A stretch of 22,219 bases of DNA from UBA1413 sp964472165 (lineage in GTDB: Bacteria; Bacteroidota; Bacteroidia; Bacteroidales; Prolixibacteraceae), in assembly GCA_964472165.1 (NCBI GenBank), contig CAYYJE010000049.1, positions 1 through 22,219 of the forward strand, written 5' to 3'. Below are positions 14,850 through 22,219 of the stretch, in pieces; the stretch's first letter is position 1; each line of letters begins with the position of its first letter. The position numbers were made by a program, and so were the translations under genes. Under the pieces are notes generated by a model. That model saw nothing but the letters and a program-made list of their open reading frames with translations, was not told the origin of the DNA and ran no database searches.

Positions 14850-16736
14850 CTATTCAGCCGGCTTCAGATGCTTATCAAGGAAGGCAATCATCGCCCTGTA
14901 GAAATCAAAGCGGTTCTCCTCGTTCCGGAAGCCATGGCCTTCGTTCTCCTTGACCATGTATTCCACGTCGATTCCCCGCGCTTTCAGGGCGGCAACCATC
15001 TGATCAGACTCATCCTTGTTCACCCTTGGGTCATTGGCGCCCTGCGCCACAAAGAGCGGGGCGACAATTTTATCGGCCTGCAGGGCAGGCGAAACTTCGG
15101 CCAGCATCAGGCTGTCGGCCTGGGGATTGCCCACCATTTCATAAAACATGTCGAGCATAGGCTTCCAGTAAGGAGGAACTGTTTTCATAAAGGTGAACAT
15201 GTTGGAAACGCCCACATAGTCTACCCCCGCGGCGTACAGTTCAGGGGTCAGCGTCAATCCCGCCAGGGTGGCATACCCCCCATAGCTGCCGCCATAAATG
15301 GCAACCCGCTTTGGATCGGCAATGCCCTGGTCGATCAGCCATTTTACACCATCGCTGATGTCATCCTGCATGGTGCGCCCCCACTGTTTGAAGGAGGCTT
15401 CCCAGAATGCCTTCCCATAGCCCGTGGAACCCCGGAAATTCATCTGCAACACGGCATAGCCGTTGTTGGCCAGAAACTGCACCTCGGGATTGAAACCCCA
15501 GTAATCACGAGCCCAGGGCCCTCCGTGCGGATTGATCACCACCGGCAATTTTTCGGCCTTTACCCCCTTGGGAAGCGTCAGGTAGCCAGGAATGGTCAGT
15601 CCGTCGCGTGAGGTATAGGAGATGGGCTTCATTTCGCACAGGTCGTTCTCGTTCAGCCACGGCGAAAGATCGGCAAGTTTGGTGAGCTCCTTCGTATTTT
15701 TTTCAAAGTAATAGTAAGCACCGCGGCTGCGATCGCTGTAAGTGCGGATAATATACTTGTCCTCATTTTTGTTGAAGCCCCCCACAGCAATCTGGTACCC
15801 TGGAAGTTTACCTTCCACATAAGCTTTCAGCGCTTTTGTCTCTTCATCAAAGAAATGCTCCTTGCGCTTGTCAGTAGTCCACGACACCATCAAGAGTTTT
15901 TTATCTTTCCGGCTATAAGAAACCCCGTCGAGATCAGCTTCCTGTGTTTCAAAAAGCACCTCCTGCTCCTTTCCATTGGCAATATCGAACAATACAAGGG
16001 CAGTCTTATCCCGGCCAATATTGGAAAGGGCATACACCATCTTATTGTCAAAGGTAAAAAATGAGGGACTCACGGTTTCTTTAAAGCTGGTGGTCAGCAC
16101 CGGCACGAAAGTATCTGCTTCCGTTTCCCGGTAAAGAATGGTCTGGTTCACCCCGTCATTTGCAAAGGCTACCCGGAGCTTGCCCTCATGATCGGTCATC
16201 CAGCCTACAATATTACCCGGATTTTCAGCCAGCATGGTCATCTCTCCCGACACCACGTTAAGCCGGTATGGATCGAACACGGTAGGATCACGCTGATTAA
16301 GTCCTACAATAATCTCATTCTCCACATCCTTCAGGTCGTCGATAAACTCAGTACGTACTTTCTCAAAAACTGTGAGCCCTTTCAGGTCAGTGCCGTCCAA
16401 ATTGACACCGTAAAGCTGGAAATTTTCATCCCCGCCGGTGTCTTTGAGGTAAAGCAGGCGATTGTCGCCTTTCCAGAGGTAGCCTGCCAGGTCACGTGCC
16501 GTCTCGGAGGTAATCCTCAGGGCTGAATCAGCCCCCACTTTCTGGACGAACAGGTTTAGCCTCGACTCCCAGGGAGCCAGGTAGGAGAAATACTCACCGT
16601 TGGGTGAAAGCTGAAATGCGGTCTTTTCAGGATTGCGGAAGAAATCTTCCAGGGGGATCAGCGGCGCCTTTTGCGAAACCTGTTCACACGACACCATTAA
16701 TGCAAACCACACGGTTAAAGTCATCATCTTTTTCAT
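14850..16736 (-). CDS. S9 family prolyl oligopeptidase-like peptidase, lipoprotein
   Basis: 628 residues. The N-terminus MKKMMTLTVWFALMVSC is a short lipoprotein-like signal with Cys17 as the acylation site, so the enzyme is probably exported and membrane-anchored. Residues about 25-365 form a beta-propeller-like region of repeated short strands (for example SPNGEYFSYLAP). Residues about 370-628 form the alpha/beta-hydrolase domain, with Ser484 in GGSYGGYA, Asp569 in GANDPRV and His601 in ENEGHGF as the triad. It resembles the acylaminoacyl/dipeptidyl peptidase branch (S9C) that trims small peptides. It starts 27 bases after the adaptor gene stop on the same strand and shares the terminator at 14799-14835. 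Confidence 0.9.
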   Translation of the reverse strand: MKKMMTLTVWFALMVSCEQVSQKAPLIPLEDFFRNPEKTAFQLSPNGEYFSYLAPWESRLNLFVQKVGADSALRITSETARDLAGYLWKGDNRLLYLKDTGGDENFQLYGVNLDGTDLKGLTVFEKVRTEFIDDLKDVENEIIVGLNQRDPTVFDPYRLNVVSGEMTMLAENPGNIVGWMTDHEGKLRVAFANDGVNQTILYRETEADTFVPVLTTSFKETVSPSFFTFDNKMVYALSNIGRDKTALVLFDIANGKEQEVLFETQEADLDGVSYSRKDKKLLMVSWTTDKRKEHFFDEETKALKAYVEGKLPGYQIAVGGFNKNEDKYIIRTYSDRSRGAYYYFEKNTKELTKLADLSPWLNENDLCEMKPISYTSRDGLTIPGYLTLPKGVKAEKLPVVINPHGGPWARDYWGFNPEVQFLANNGYAVLQMNFRGSTGYGKAFWEASFKQWGRTMQDDISDGVKWLIDQGIADPKRVAIYGGSYGGYATLAGLTLTPELYAAGVDYVGVSNMFTFMKTVPPYWKPMLDMFYEMVGNPQADSLMLAEVSPALQADKIVAPLFVAQGANDPRVNKDESDQMVAALKARGIDVEYMVKENEGHGFRNEENRFDFYRAMIAFLDKHLKPAE

Positions 16737-16763
16737 GGATACATAGAATTTAAAGTCGGTCTC

Positions 16764-18065
16764 TTATTTTTCATCGGTTTTGTACAACTCTGCTTCCGTC
16801 ACAATCTTGACCAGCATACTGTCTTTCAATGTTTTACTCACTGCATTATAGGGTCCCGTCACAATCTGTTCCCCTTCGGTCAACCCTTCGGTGATCTCAA
16901 TATGGGTGTTGTTCTGAATCCCGCTTATTACCACCGCCTTATAAGCCCTGTTGTCCTTAATCCGGAACACCACCTCTTCCTTTTCATCGTCGACCGGGCG
17001 ATTGGCGGCATTTGGAGCCGTGTCCGCCCTGTGGGTAGTGTCGTTTTTCAGCCGGGTGGTGACGGCTTGCACCGGCACAGCAAGGATGCCGGAGCGTGTA
17101 AGGGTCATTATATCGACGGTTGCCGACATACCCGGACGAAAAGGGGATTTGCCGGTCCGGGTGGAGTCAATCAGGTCGGCATAGGAGTCGTGCAACAGCA
17201 AAATCTTCACTTCGAAGTTGGTAACCTGGTCGGTGGTGGTTCCGGCAGTACGTGCTGAATTGGCAATTTCGGTCACCACTCCCCGGAATTTCCGGTTCAG
17301 GTAGGCATCCACTTCCACCAGGGCTGTATCGCCCAGGTTCACCTTAACGATGTCATTTTCATTCACATCGACCTGAACTTCCATTTTGTCAAGGTCGGCA
17401 ATAACCATCATTTCAGTGCCGGCATACATGTTGGTTCCCACCACCCGTTCTCCTTTTTCCACATCAAGGAGGGTGACAATTCCGGCGATGGGTGCAAAAA
17501 TTCTGGTTTTTGTAAGCTGCTCCCGTGCTTCAGCCACTGTCGCTTCGGCGCTTTTTACCGAAAACCGGGCAGCCTTCACTTCAGCTTCCGCCACCTTGAA
17601 CGCTGCCTGGGCAGTTTCAAACTCAGCCTTCGGAATGGTTTGTGACTGATAAAGCTGTTGAGCCCGCTTAAAGGCAAGGTCACGCTCAATAAGCTGGGCT
17701 TCCGTCTGGGCCAGCCTTGCATGGGAAGAATTGAGGGCTGCTTCGGAACGACTCAGTGCCGAGCGGTAAAGGTCGGGTTTTATGACCACCAGCGGATCCC
17801 CCGGATTGACGGGATCACCCTCTTTCACGAAAAGCTCTATGATTTCTCCCGACACATCGGGACTGATTTTTACCTTCGTCATGGGCTGGATTTTTCCGTT
17901 GGCCGTGATCTTCTCCGTGATGATCTGCCGCTCCACATTCCCGGCTAGCACTTTTACGGTCAGCTCGGTGCCAAACCATCCGGCTTTTTTGCCTACTACC
18001 AGCAAAACGATTGCCAGCACCAAAACCCCTATCGCCCAAGGAAGCAATTTCTTTTGTTTGATCAT
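16764..18065 (-). CDS. Efflux RND/MacA-type periplasmic adaptor (HlyD family)
   Basis: 433 residues. A single N-terminal membrane helix (about 9-25) anchors it in the inner membrane. Next come a lipoyl-like half motif (about 55-100, ISPDVSGEIIELFVKEGDPV), an alpha-hairpin coiled coil (about 105-190, Ala/Glu-rich) and the second lipoyl half with a beta-barrel (about 190-330). The C-terminal part is a membrane-proximal domain (GLTEGEQIVTGPYNAV). Such adaptors bridge an inner-membrane pump to a TolC-type channel. Neither an RND or MacB permease nor an outer-membrane channel is in the window; instead a peptidase follows 27 bases downstream. Upstream there are only about 100 bases before a scaffold gap, so partner genes could lie in unassembled sequence. 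Confidence 0.9.
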   Translation of the reverse strand: MIKQKKLLPWAIGVLVLAIVLLVVGKKAGWFGTELTVKVLAGNVERQIITEKITANGKIQPMTKVKISPDVSGEIIELFVKEGDPVNPGDPLVVIKPDLYRSALSRSEAALNSSHARLAQTEAQLIERDLAFKRAQQLYQSQTIPKAEFETAQAAFKVAEAEVKAARFSVKSAEATVAEAREQLTKTRIFAPIAGIVTLLDVEKGERVVGTNMYAGTEMMVIADLDKMEVQVDVNENDIVKVNLGDTALVEVDAYLNRKFRGVVTEIANSARTAGTTTDQVTNFEVKILLLHDSYADLIDSTRTGKSPFRPGMSATVDIMTLTRSGILAVPVQAVTTRLKNDTTHRADTAPNAANRPVDDEKEEVVFRIKDNRAYKAVVISGIQNNTHIEITEGLTEGEQIVTGPYNAVSKTLKDSMLVKIVTEAELYKTDEK

Positions 18066-18166
18066 CGTAAAGGTTTGATTGATTAGTACATATTTAGGGG
18101 TTAAAATTACATTTTTTCCATCATTATAAATCTTTAATCGTTAGTCTTTAGTCTTAAATGGGCTTC

Positions 18167-18266
18167 NNNNNNNNNNNNNNNNNNNNNNNNNNNNNNNNNN
18201 NNNNNNNNNNNNNNNNNNNNNNNNNNNNNNNNNNNNNNNNNNNNNNNNNNNNNNNNNNNNNNNNNN
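18167..18266. other. Scaffold gap of exactly 100 N
   Basis: The run of 100 N is a conventional filler for a gap of unknown size. The same 10 bases, AATGGGCTTC, end the left contig (18157-18166) and begin the right one (18267-18276). The contigs may therefore overlap, or the gap may sit in a repeat. No gene can be assigned to 18066-18348 apart from this gap and the short repeat at 18325. Confidence 0.95.
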
Positions 18267-18324
18267 AATGGGCTTCTCCACTTATGAATATCTTAACATG
18301 AATCTGAGTCCTAGCACTAAAGAT

Positions 18325-18345
18325 TTAAGACTTAAGACTTAAGAC
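18325..18345. repeat. Three tandem TTAAGAC heptamers
   Basis: Exact copies at 18325-18331, 18332-18338 and 18339-18345 lie just after the metH stop codon. Related inverted heptamers (TAGTCTT, AGTCTTA) lie left of the gap at about 18141-18157. The two flanks could fold together as an imperfect hairpin. Repeats of this kind may have broken the assembly here. Confidence 0.6.
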
Positions 18346-18348
18346 TTT

Positions 18349-21300
18349 CTATTTGTAATTCAGGTTTTCGGGAAGGAATTTTTCCACGAATTCCGTGGTG
18401 ACCCCTTTGCGGCGGGCATACTCTTCCACTTGGTCTCGGCCGATCTTTTCCACGCCAAAGTAGCGTGATTCAGGATGGGCAAAGTACTGTCCGCATACCG
18501 AGGCGTTGGGATACATGGCAAAATGTTCGGTGAGGGTTATCCCCGCCTCTTCCGCATTGAGGAGCCGGAAGAGGATCTCCTTTTCGGAGTGTTCCGGACA
18601 GGCAGGGTATCCCGGTGCAGGTCTGATTCCCTGGTAACCGGTGTGAAAAAGGTCGTGCAGGGAGAGGTTTTCCTCAGGAGCATAACCCCATAACTCCTTT
18701 CTTACCAGGAGGTGCAGGTATTCTGCAAAAGCCTCGCTGAGCCGGTCGGCCAGGATTTCCAGGAGAAGAGCCTTGTAGTCGTTGTGTTCTTCCCGGAATT
18801 TGTGGATCCACTTTTCGATGCCGATTCCAGCGGTCACGGCAAATCCCCCGCAATAGTCGGCCTTCCCTGATTCCAGGGGAGCCACAAAATCGGCCAGACA
18901 AAGGTTTGCCTGTCCCTCTTTCTTCTTCTCCTGTTGCCGGAGATGGCGGAAAGTCCCCAAAAGCTCCTTTCTGCTTTCATCGGTGAAGAGGAAAATATCG
19001 TCGCCCGAAGCATTGGCAGGCCAGAGGCCCACCACTCCATTGGCCTGAAGCATCCTGTTCGCGATCACTTCGTCGAGCAGTTCGCTGGCCTCCGCGTAGA
19101 GTTTCCGGGCCGCCTCCCCCTGAAGAGGATCGCCAAGGATCTGCGGAAAGCTCCCTTTAAGTTCCCAGGCCATGAAAAAGAAAGTCCAGTCGATATATCT
19201 TCGCAGCTTTTCCAATGGAAAGTCCGTGAATTTTCTGACACCTGTAAATTCAGGCTTGAAGAGAGCCGTTGACGACCAATCAATGGCCGGCTTATTGGCC
19301 CTTGCCTTTTCCAGAGTAACATATTCCCGGGGTTTCCGCTGATCCTGGAAGCGGCAAATCTCTGCGTATTCGTCACGCACCTGCTGCAGGAATTCCCCAT
19401 TCCCTGCAATGAGGGAGGCCACCACGCGTGTGGAGAGGGAAGCGTCCTTGACGTGTATCACCGGAGCAGAATAGTGAGGGGCGATTTTCACGGCCGTATG
19501 GATTTTGGAGGTCGTGGCACCGCCGATCAGCAGGGGAAGTTTCATACCCCGGCTTTCCATCTCCCTGGCTATCTCGGCCATCACCTCCAGCGACGGGGTG
19601 ATCAGTCCGCTTAACCCCACAATATCGGCCTTTTCGGCAACCGCCGTATCGAGAATTTTATCGGTGGGCACCATCACCCCCAAGTCAACCACGTCGTAAT
19701 TGTTGCATCCAAGCACCACCCCCACGATGTTCTTGCCGATGTCGTGGACATCGCCCTTCACCGTGGCCAGCAGGATCTTCTTGCGTTGTTCGGGAAGGGG
19801 AAATTTTCCCTTATCGGCTTCTATGTATGGCAACAGGAATGCCACCGCTTTTTTCATCACCCGGGCCGACTTGATGACCTGGGGCAGGAACATTTTCCCC
19901 GATCCGAAGAGTTCACCCACGATATTCATGCCGGCCATCAGAGGACCTTCAATAATACTAAGCGCCGGTGCGTAAATTTTTACCGCTTCCGCCATATCTT
20001 CGTCGACGAAGTCGGTGATTCCCTTCACCAGGGCATGGGCGATCCGTTCCGCCAGGGGCAGATGACGCCACTCTTCCTTCCGTTCTTCGGGTTTTCCGTT
20101 GGTCTGAAGCCGGGAGGCGATATCAAGGAGTCGTTCCGTAGCATCCGGCCGGCGGTTCAGCACAAGGTCCTCCACCCTTTCGAGCAGGTCAGGTTCTATT
20201 TCATCGTAGATCTGGAGCATTCCGGGATTGACGATGCCCATATCGAGGCCTGCCGCAATGGCATGGAAGAGAAAAACCGAATGCATGGCCTCCCTGACGG
20301 TGTCGTTCCCCCTGAAGGCAAAGGAGACATTGCTGATGCCCCCGCTGGTGCGGGCAAAGGGAAGATTCTGTTTGATCCAGCGGATGGATTCTATATAGTC
20401 AACCGCGTAATTGTTGTGTTCCTCGAGGCCGGTGCCGATGGTCAGCACGTTTGGATCCAGGATGATGTCCTCGGGAGGGAAGCCCACCTCTTCCGTCAGA
20501 ATTTTGTAGGCGCGGGTGCAGATCTCCTTTCTCCGTTCCAGGGTATCGGCCTGTCCCTTTTCGTCGAAGGCCATCACCACCGCTGCCGCCCCGAATCGCC
20601 TGATGGTCCGGGCATGCGCTCTGAAGACCTCCTCGCCTTCCTTCAGGCTGATGGAGTTGACGATGGCCTTTCCCTGAACGCACTTGAGACCGGCTTCGAG
20701 CACCTCCCATCGCGACGAGTCGATCATCACGGGCAAGCGGGCGATGTCGGGTTCCGCCATCATCAGGTTGAGGAAGATGACCATCTCTTTTTCGGCATCG
20801 AGCATGGCATCATCGAGGTTGATGTCAATGGCCTGAGCGCCGTTCTCCACCTGGTCGCGCGCGATGGCCAGCGCTTCTTCGTACTTACCGTCACGGATAA
20901 GCCGGGCAAATTTACGGCTTCCCGCCACATTGCATCGCTCCCCGATGTTGAGAAAGTTGTTCTCCGGGGTGATGACCACGGGTTCGAGACCGGTAAAGCG
21001 GGTGAGGTGGTCGTGGGGTATCACCTCATGGGGCCGGGCCGTTGCCGCAGCACGGGCAAACTCCCGGATATGGGCGGGTGTGGTGCCGCAGCAGCCCCCC
21101 ACAATGTTCACATAACGGTGTTCGAGGTAATCACGGATCTGGGAACCCATGCTTTCAGGGGTCTCGTCATATCCCCCGAACTGGTTGGGCAATCCGGCAT
21201 TGGGGTGGGCGCTGATGAAGAAAGGAGCTTTCTGGGAGAGTTCCCTCAGGTAAGGTTTCAGTTCGGCCGCCCCCAGGGAACAGTTGAGTCCAATTGACAG

Positions 21301-22014
21301 CATCTTCACATGGGCCAGCGAATGGAGGAAAGCCTCCAGAGTCTGTCCCGAAAGCGTGCGCCCGCTGGCATCGGTAATAGTTCCCGAAATCATCACCGGC
21401 AGTTCCAGGCCTCGAGATTCCAGGACCTCTTCAATGGCCACCATGGCAGCTTTGGCATTCAGCGTGTCGAAGATGGTTTCCACCAAGAGAAGCTCTGCAC
21501 CCCCGTCGATAAGCCCTTCCACCTGCTCCCGGTAGGACGCCTTTACCTCATCAAAAGTCACCGCCCGGAAACCAGGATTGTTGACATCGGGAGAGAGCGA
21601 AAGGGTCTTATTGGTAGGTCCGATGGCCCCCGCCACATAACGGGGTTTTTCGGGATTGGCAGAGGTAAATTCATCGGCCAGGTTACACGCAATCTCCGCG
21701 GAGGCTTTGTTCATGGCACGCACCCAGGCCTCCGTGTGGTAATCGGACTGTGAGATAGGCGTCGAATTAAAGGTATTGGTCGACAGAATGTCGGCACCAG
21801 CCTCCAGGTACTGACGGTGAATCGAGGCAATGACCTCCGGCTTGGTGAGGGAGAGAATATCGTTGTTACCCTTCAGGTCGTGAGGGTGGTTGGCAAACAG
21901 CTCCCCCCGGAAATCCTTTTCGGTAAGGTTGTAGTCCTGGATCAGCGACCCCATGGCCCCGTCAAGCACCAGCACACGGTGTTTCAGTTCTTCATGTATG
22001 TCTTTCTTAACCAT
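18349..22014 (-). CDS. metH: Cobalamin-dependent methionine synthase
   Basis: 1221 residues from ATG 22014; a GTG two codons earlier is also in frame. All four MetH modules are present. The homocysteine domain (about 1-325) has zinc ligands in GLNCSLG (Cys245) and GGCCGTT (Cys308, Cys309). The pterin-binding domain (about 350-610) binds methyl-tetrahydrofolate. The cobalamin cap and B12 domain (about 650-880) carry GDVHDIGKN with the cobalt-binding His. The C-terminal AdoMet reactivation domain (about 900-1221) contains RPAPGYPACPEH. The enzyme makes methionine from homocysteine in the cytoplasm and regenerates tetrahydrofolate. An incomplete gene on the same strand lies 70 bases upstream and may be cotranscribed. 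No cobalamin riboswitch is visible in that short gap. Confidence 0.97.
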   Translation of the reverse strand: MVKKDIHEELKHRVLVLDGAMGSLIQDYNLTEKDFRGELFANHPHDLKGNNDILSLTKPEVIASIHRQYLEAGADILSTNTFNSTPISQSDYHTEAWVRAMNKASAEIACNLADEFTSANPEKPRYVAGAIGPTNKTLSLSPDVNNPGFRAVTFDEVKASYREQVEGLIDGGAELLLVETIFDTLNAKAAMVAIEEVLESRGLELPVMISGTITDASGRTLSGQTLEAFLHSLAHVKMLSIGLNCSLGAAELKPYLRELSQKAPFFISAHPNAGLPNQFGGYDETPESMGSQIRDYLEHRYVNIVGGCCGTTPAHIREFARAAATARPHEVIPHDHLTRFTGLEPVVITPENNFLNIGERCNVAGSRKFARLIRDGKYEEALAIARDQVENGAQAIDINLDDAMLDAEKEMVIFLNLMMAEPDIARLPVMIDSSRWEVLEAGLKCVQGKAIVNSISLKEGEEVFRAHARTIRRFGAAAVVMAFDEKGQADTLERRKEICTRAYKILTEEVGFPPEDIILDPNVLTIGTGLEEHNNYAVDYIESIRWIKQNLPFARTSGGISNVSFAFRGNDTVREAMHSVFLFHAIAAGLDMGIVNPGMLQIYDEIEPDLLERVEDLVLNRRPDATERLLDIASRLQTNGKPEERKEEWRHLPLAERIAHALVKGITDFVDEDMAEAVKIYAPALSIIEGPLMAGMNIVGELFGSGKMFLPQVIKSARVMKKAVAFLLPYIEADKGKFPLPEQRKKILLATVKGDVHDIGKNIVGVVLGCNNYDVVDLGVMVPTDKILDTAVAEKADIVGLSGLITPSLEVMAEIAREMESRGMKLPLLIGGATTSKIHTAVKIAPHYSAPVIHVKDASLSTRVVASLIAGNGEFLQQVRDEYAEICRFQDQRKPREYVTLEKARANKPAIDWSSTALFKPEFTGVRKFTDFPLEKLRRYIDWTFFFMAWELKGSFPQILGDPLQGEAARKLYAEASELLDEVIANRMLQANGVVGLWPANASGDDIFLFTDESRKELLGTFRHLRQQEKKKEGQANLCLADFVAPLESGKADYCGGFAVTAGIGIEKWIHKFREEHNDYKALLLEILADRLSEAFAEYLHLLVRKELWGYAPEENLSLHDLFHTGYQGIRPAPGYPACPEHSEKEILFRLLNAEEAGITLTEHFAMYPNASVCGQYFAHPESRYFGVEKIGRDQVEEYARRKGVTTEFVEKFLPENLNYK

Positions 22015-22084
22015 CTCCACTTGTTGAGTATTCCTGATTCCTCATTTTTAATTATTTATTTTTTATTCCCCGTTTTCCCGTTTC

Positions 22085-22219
22085 TCAGGCAGAAGCATGT
22101 ACAAATCTCACTTCAAAATTACCCCTGATTCCGGTTTTATCTTCGCAAATGATGACCAGGGAGCGGATTTCGGGGAATTGTTCCGAATATTTTAACACCG
22201 ATTTTATATCGGCGGGGGT
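22085..22219 (-). CDS. C-terminal end of an unknown protein, cut by the window edge
   Basis: The last 44 codons of a minus-strand gene end in TGA at 22085-22087. The protein end reads TPADIKSVLKYSEQFPEI, then RSLVIICEDKTGIRGNFEVR. It alternates helix and strand like a small alpha/beta domain. I do not recognise a family from this much. The gene is 70 bases upstream of metH on the same strand. Confidence 0.55.
   Translation of the reverse strand, partial: TPADIKSVLKYSEQFPEIRSLVIICEDKTGIRGNFEVRFVHASA

Noticed and set aside
18325..18345. CRISPR array
   Set aside because: The repeats are 7 bases long and directly adjacent with no spacers, and no cas genes are present.
19744..21297. 517-codon + strand open frame
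   Set aside because: It is antisense to metH, with low-complexity His/Asp/Gly composition typical of a shadow frame.
22015..22084. Cobalamin riboswitch upstream of metH
   Set aside because: The gap to the preceding gene is only about 70 bases, AT-rich, with no B12-box-like sequence.

Overview
The window joins at least two kinds of DNA. From about 3.4 kb to the end it looks like one Bacteroidetes chromosome. It has a frdCAB operon with a single five-helix cytochrome b subunit, a class II fructose-bisphosphate aldolase, an S9 peptidase lipoprotein, an RND-type adaptor and a full-length MetH. Promoter matches have the Bacteroidetes form TTTG-N19-TAnnTTTG, and one intergenic palindrome resembles those common in this phylum. 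Several of these genes end in TGA, so TGA is a stop codon in this genome.

The first 2.9 kb does not fit that genome. A long + strand reading frame (564-2898) has no TAA or TAG but is crossed by 11 in-frame TGA codons. Read through, it gives a 777-residue lipoprotein with Ig-like repeats and a subtilase-like domain. At the best-aligned positions TGA falls where glycine is expected, for example at +8 from the catalytic serine. TGA = Gly is the code of Absconditabacteria (SR1) and Gracilibacteria (translation table 25). I infer that this segment comes from such an organism, either through a chimeric assembly or through transfer into a host that cannot read it. A short broken gene resembling DUF6144 (2998-3418) lies between the two parts and ends within a few bases of the next gene.

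Layout: 1-269, end of a frameshifted charged coiled-coil gene; 270-563, a possible small minus-strand ORF; 564-2898, recoded subtilase lipoprotein; 2998-3418, truncated cysteine-rich pseudogene; 3423-5869 (minus), a UROD-type corrinoid methyltransferase fused to two thioredoxin-like domains plus its corrinoid protein; 5963-9503 (plus), a sugar-acid operon of Zn-type dehydrogenase, Gfo/Idh oxidoreductase and GntP permease; 9518-9931 (minus), a zinc-ribbon protein; 10137-13550 (plus), frdCAB; 13777-14778 (plus), aldolase; 14850-18065 (minus), adaptor and S9 peptidase; a 100-N scaffold gap; 18349-22014 (minus), metH; and the end of an unknown minus-strand gene at the right edge.

Metabolically, the Bacteroidetes part pairs sugar-acid uptake and oxidation, glycolysis/gluconeogenesis and fumarate/succinate electron transfer with two cobalamin-dependent methyl-transfer systems: MetH for methionine, and a corrinoid/UROD pair whose methyl donor or partner enzyme is not in the window.
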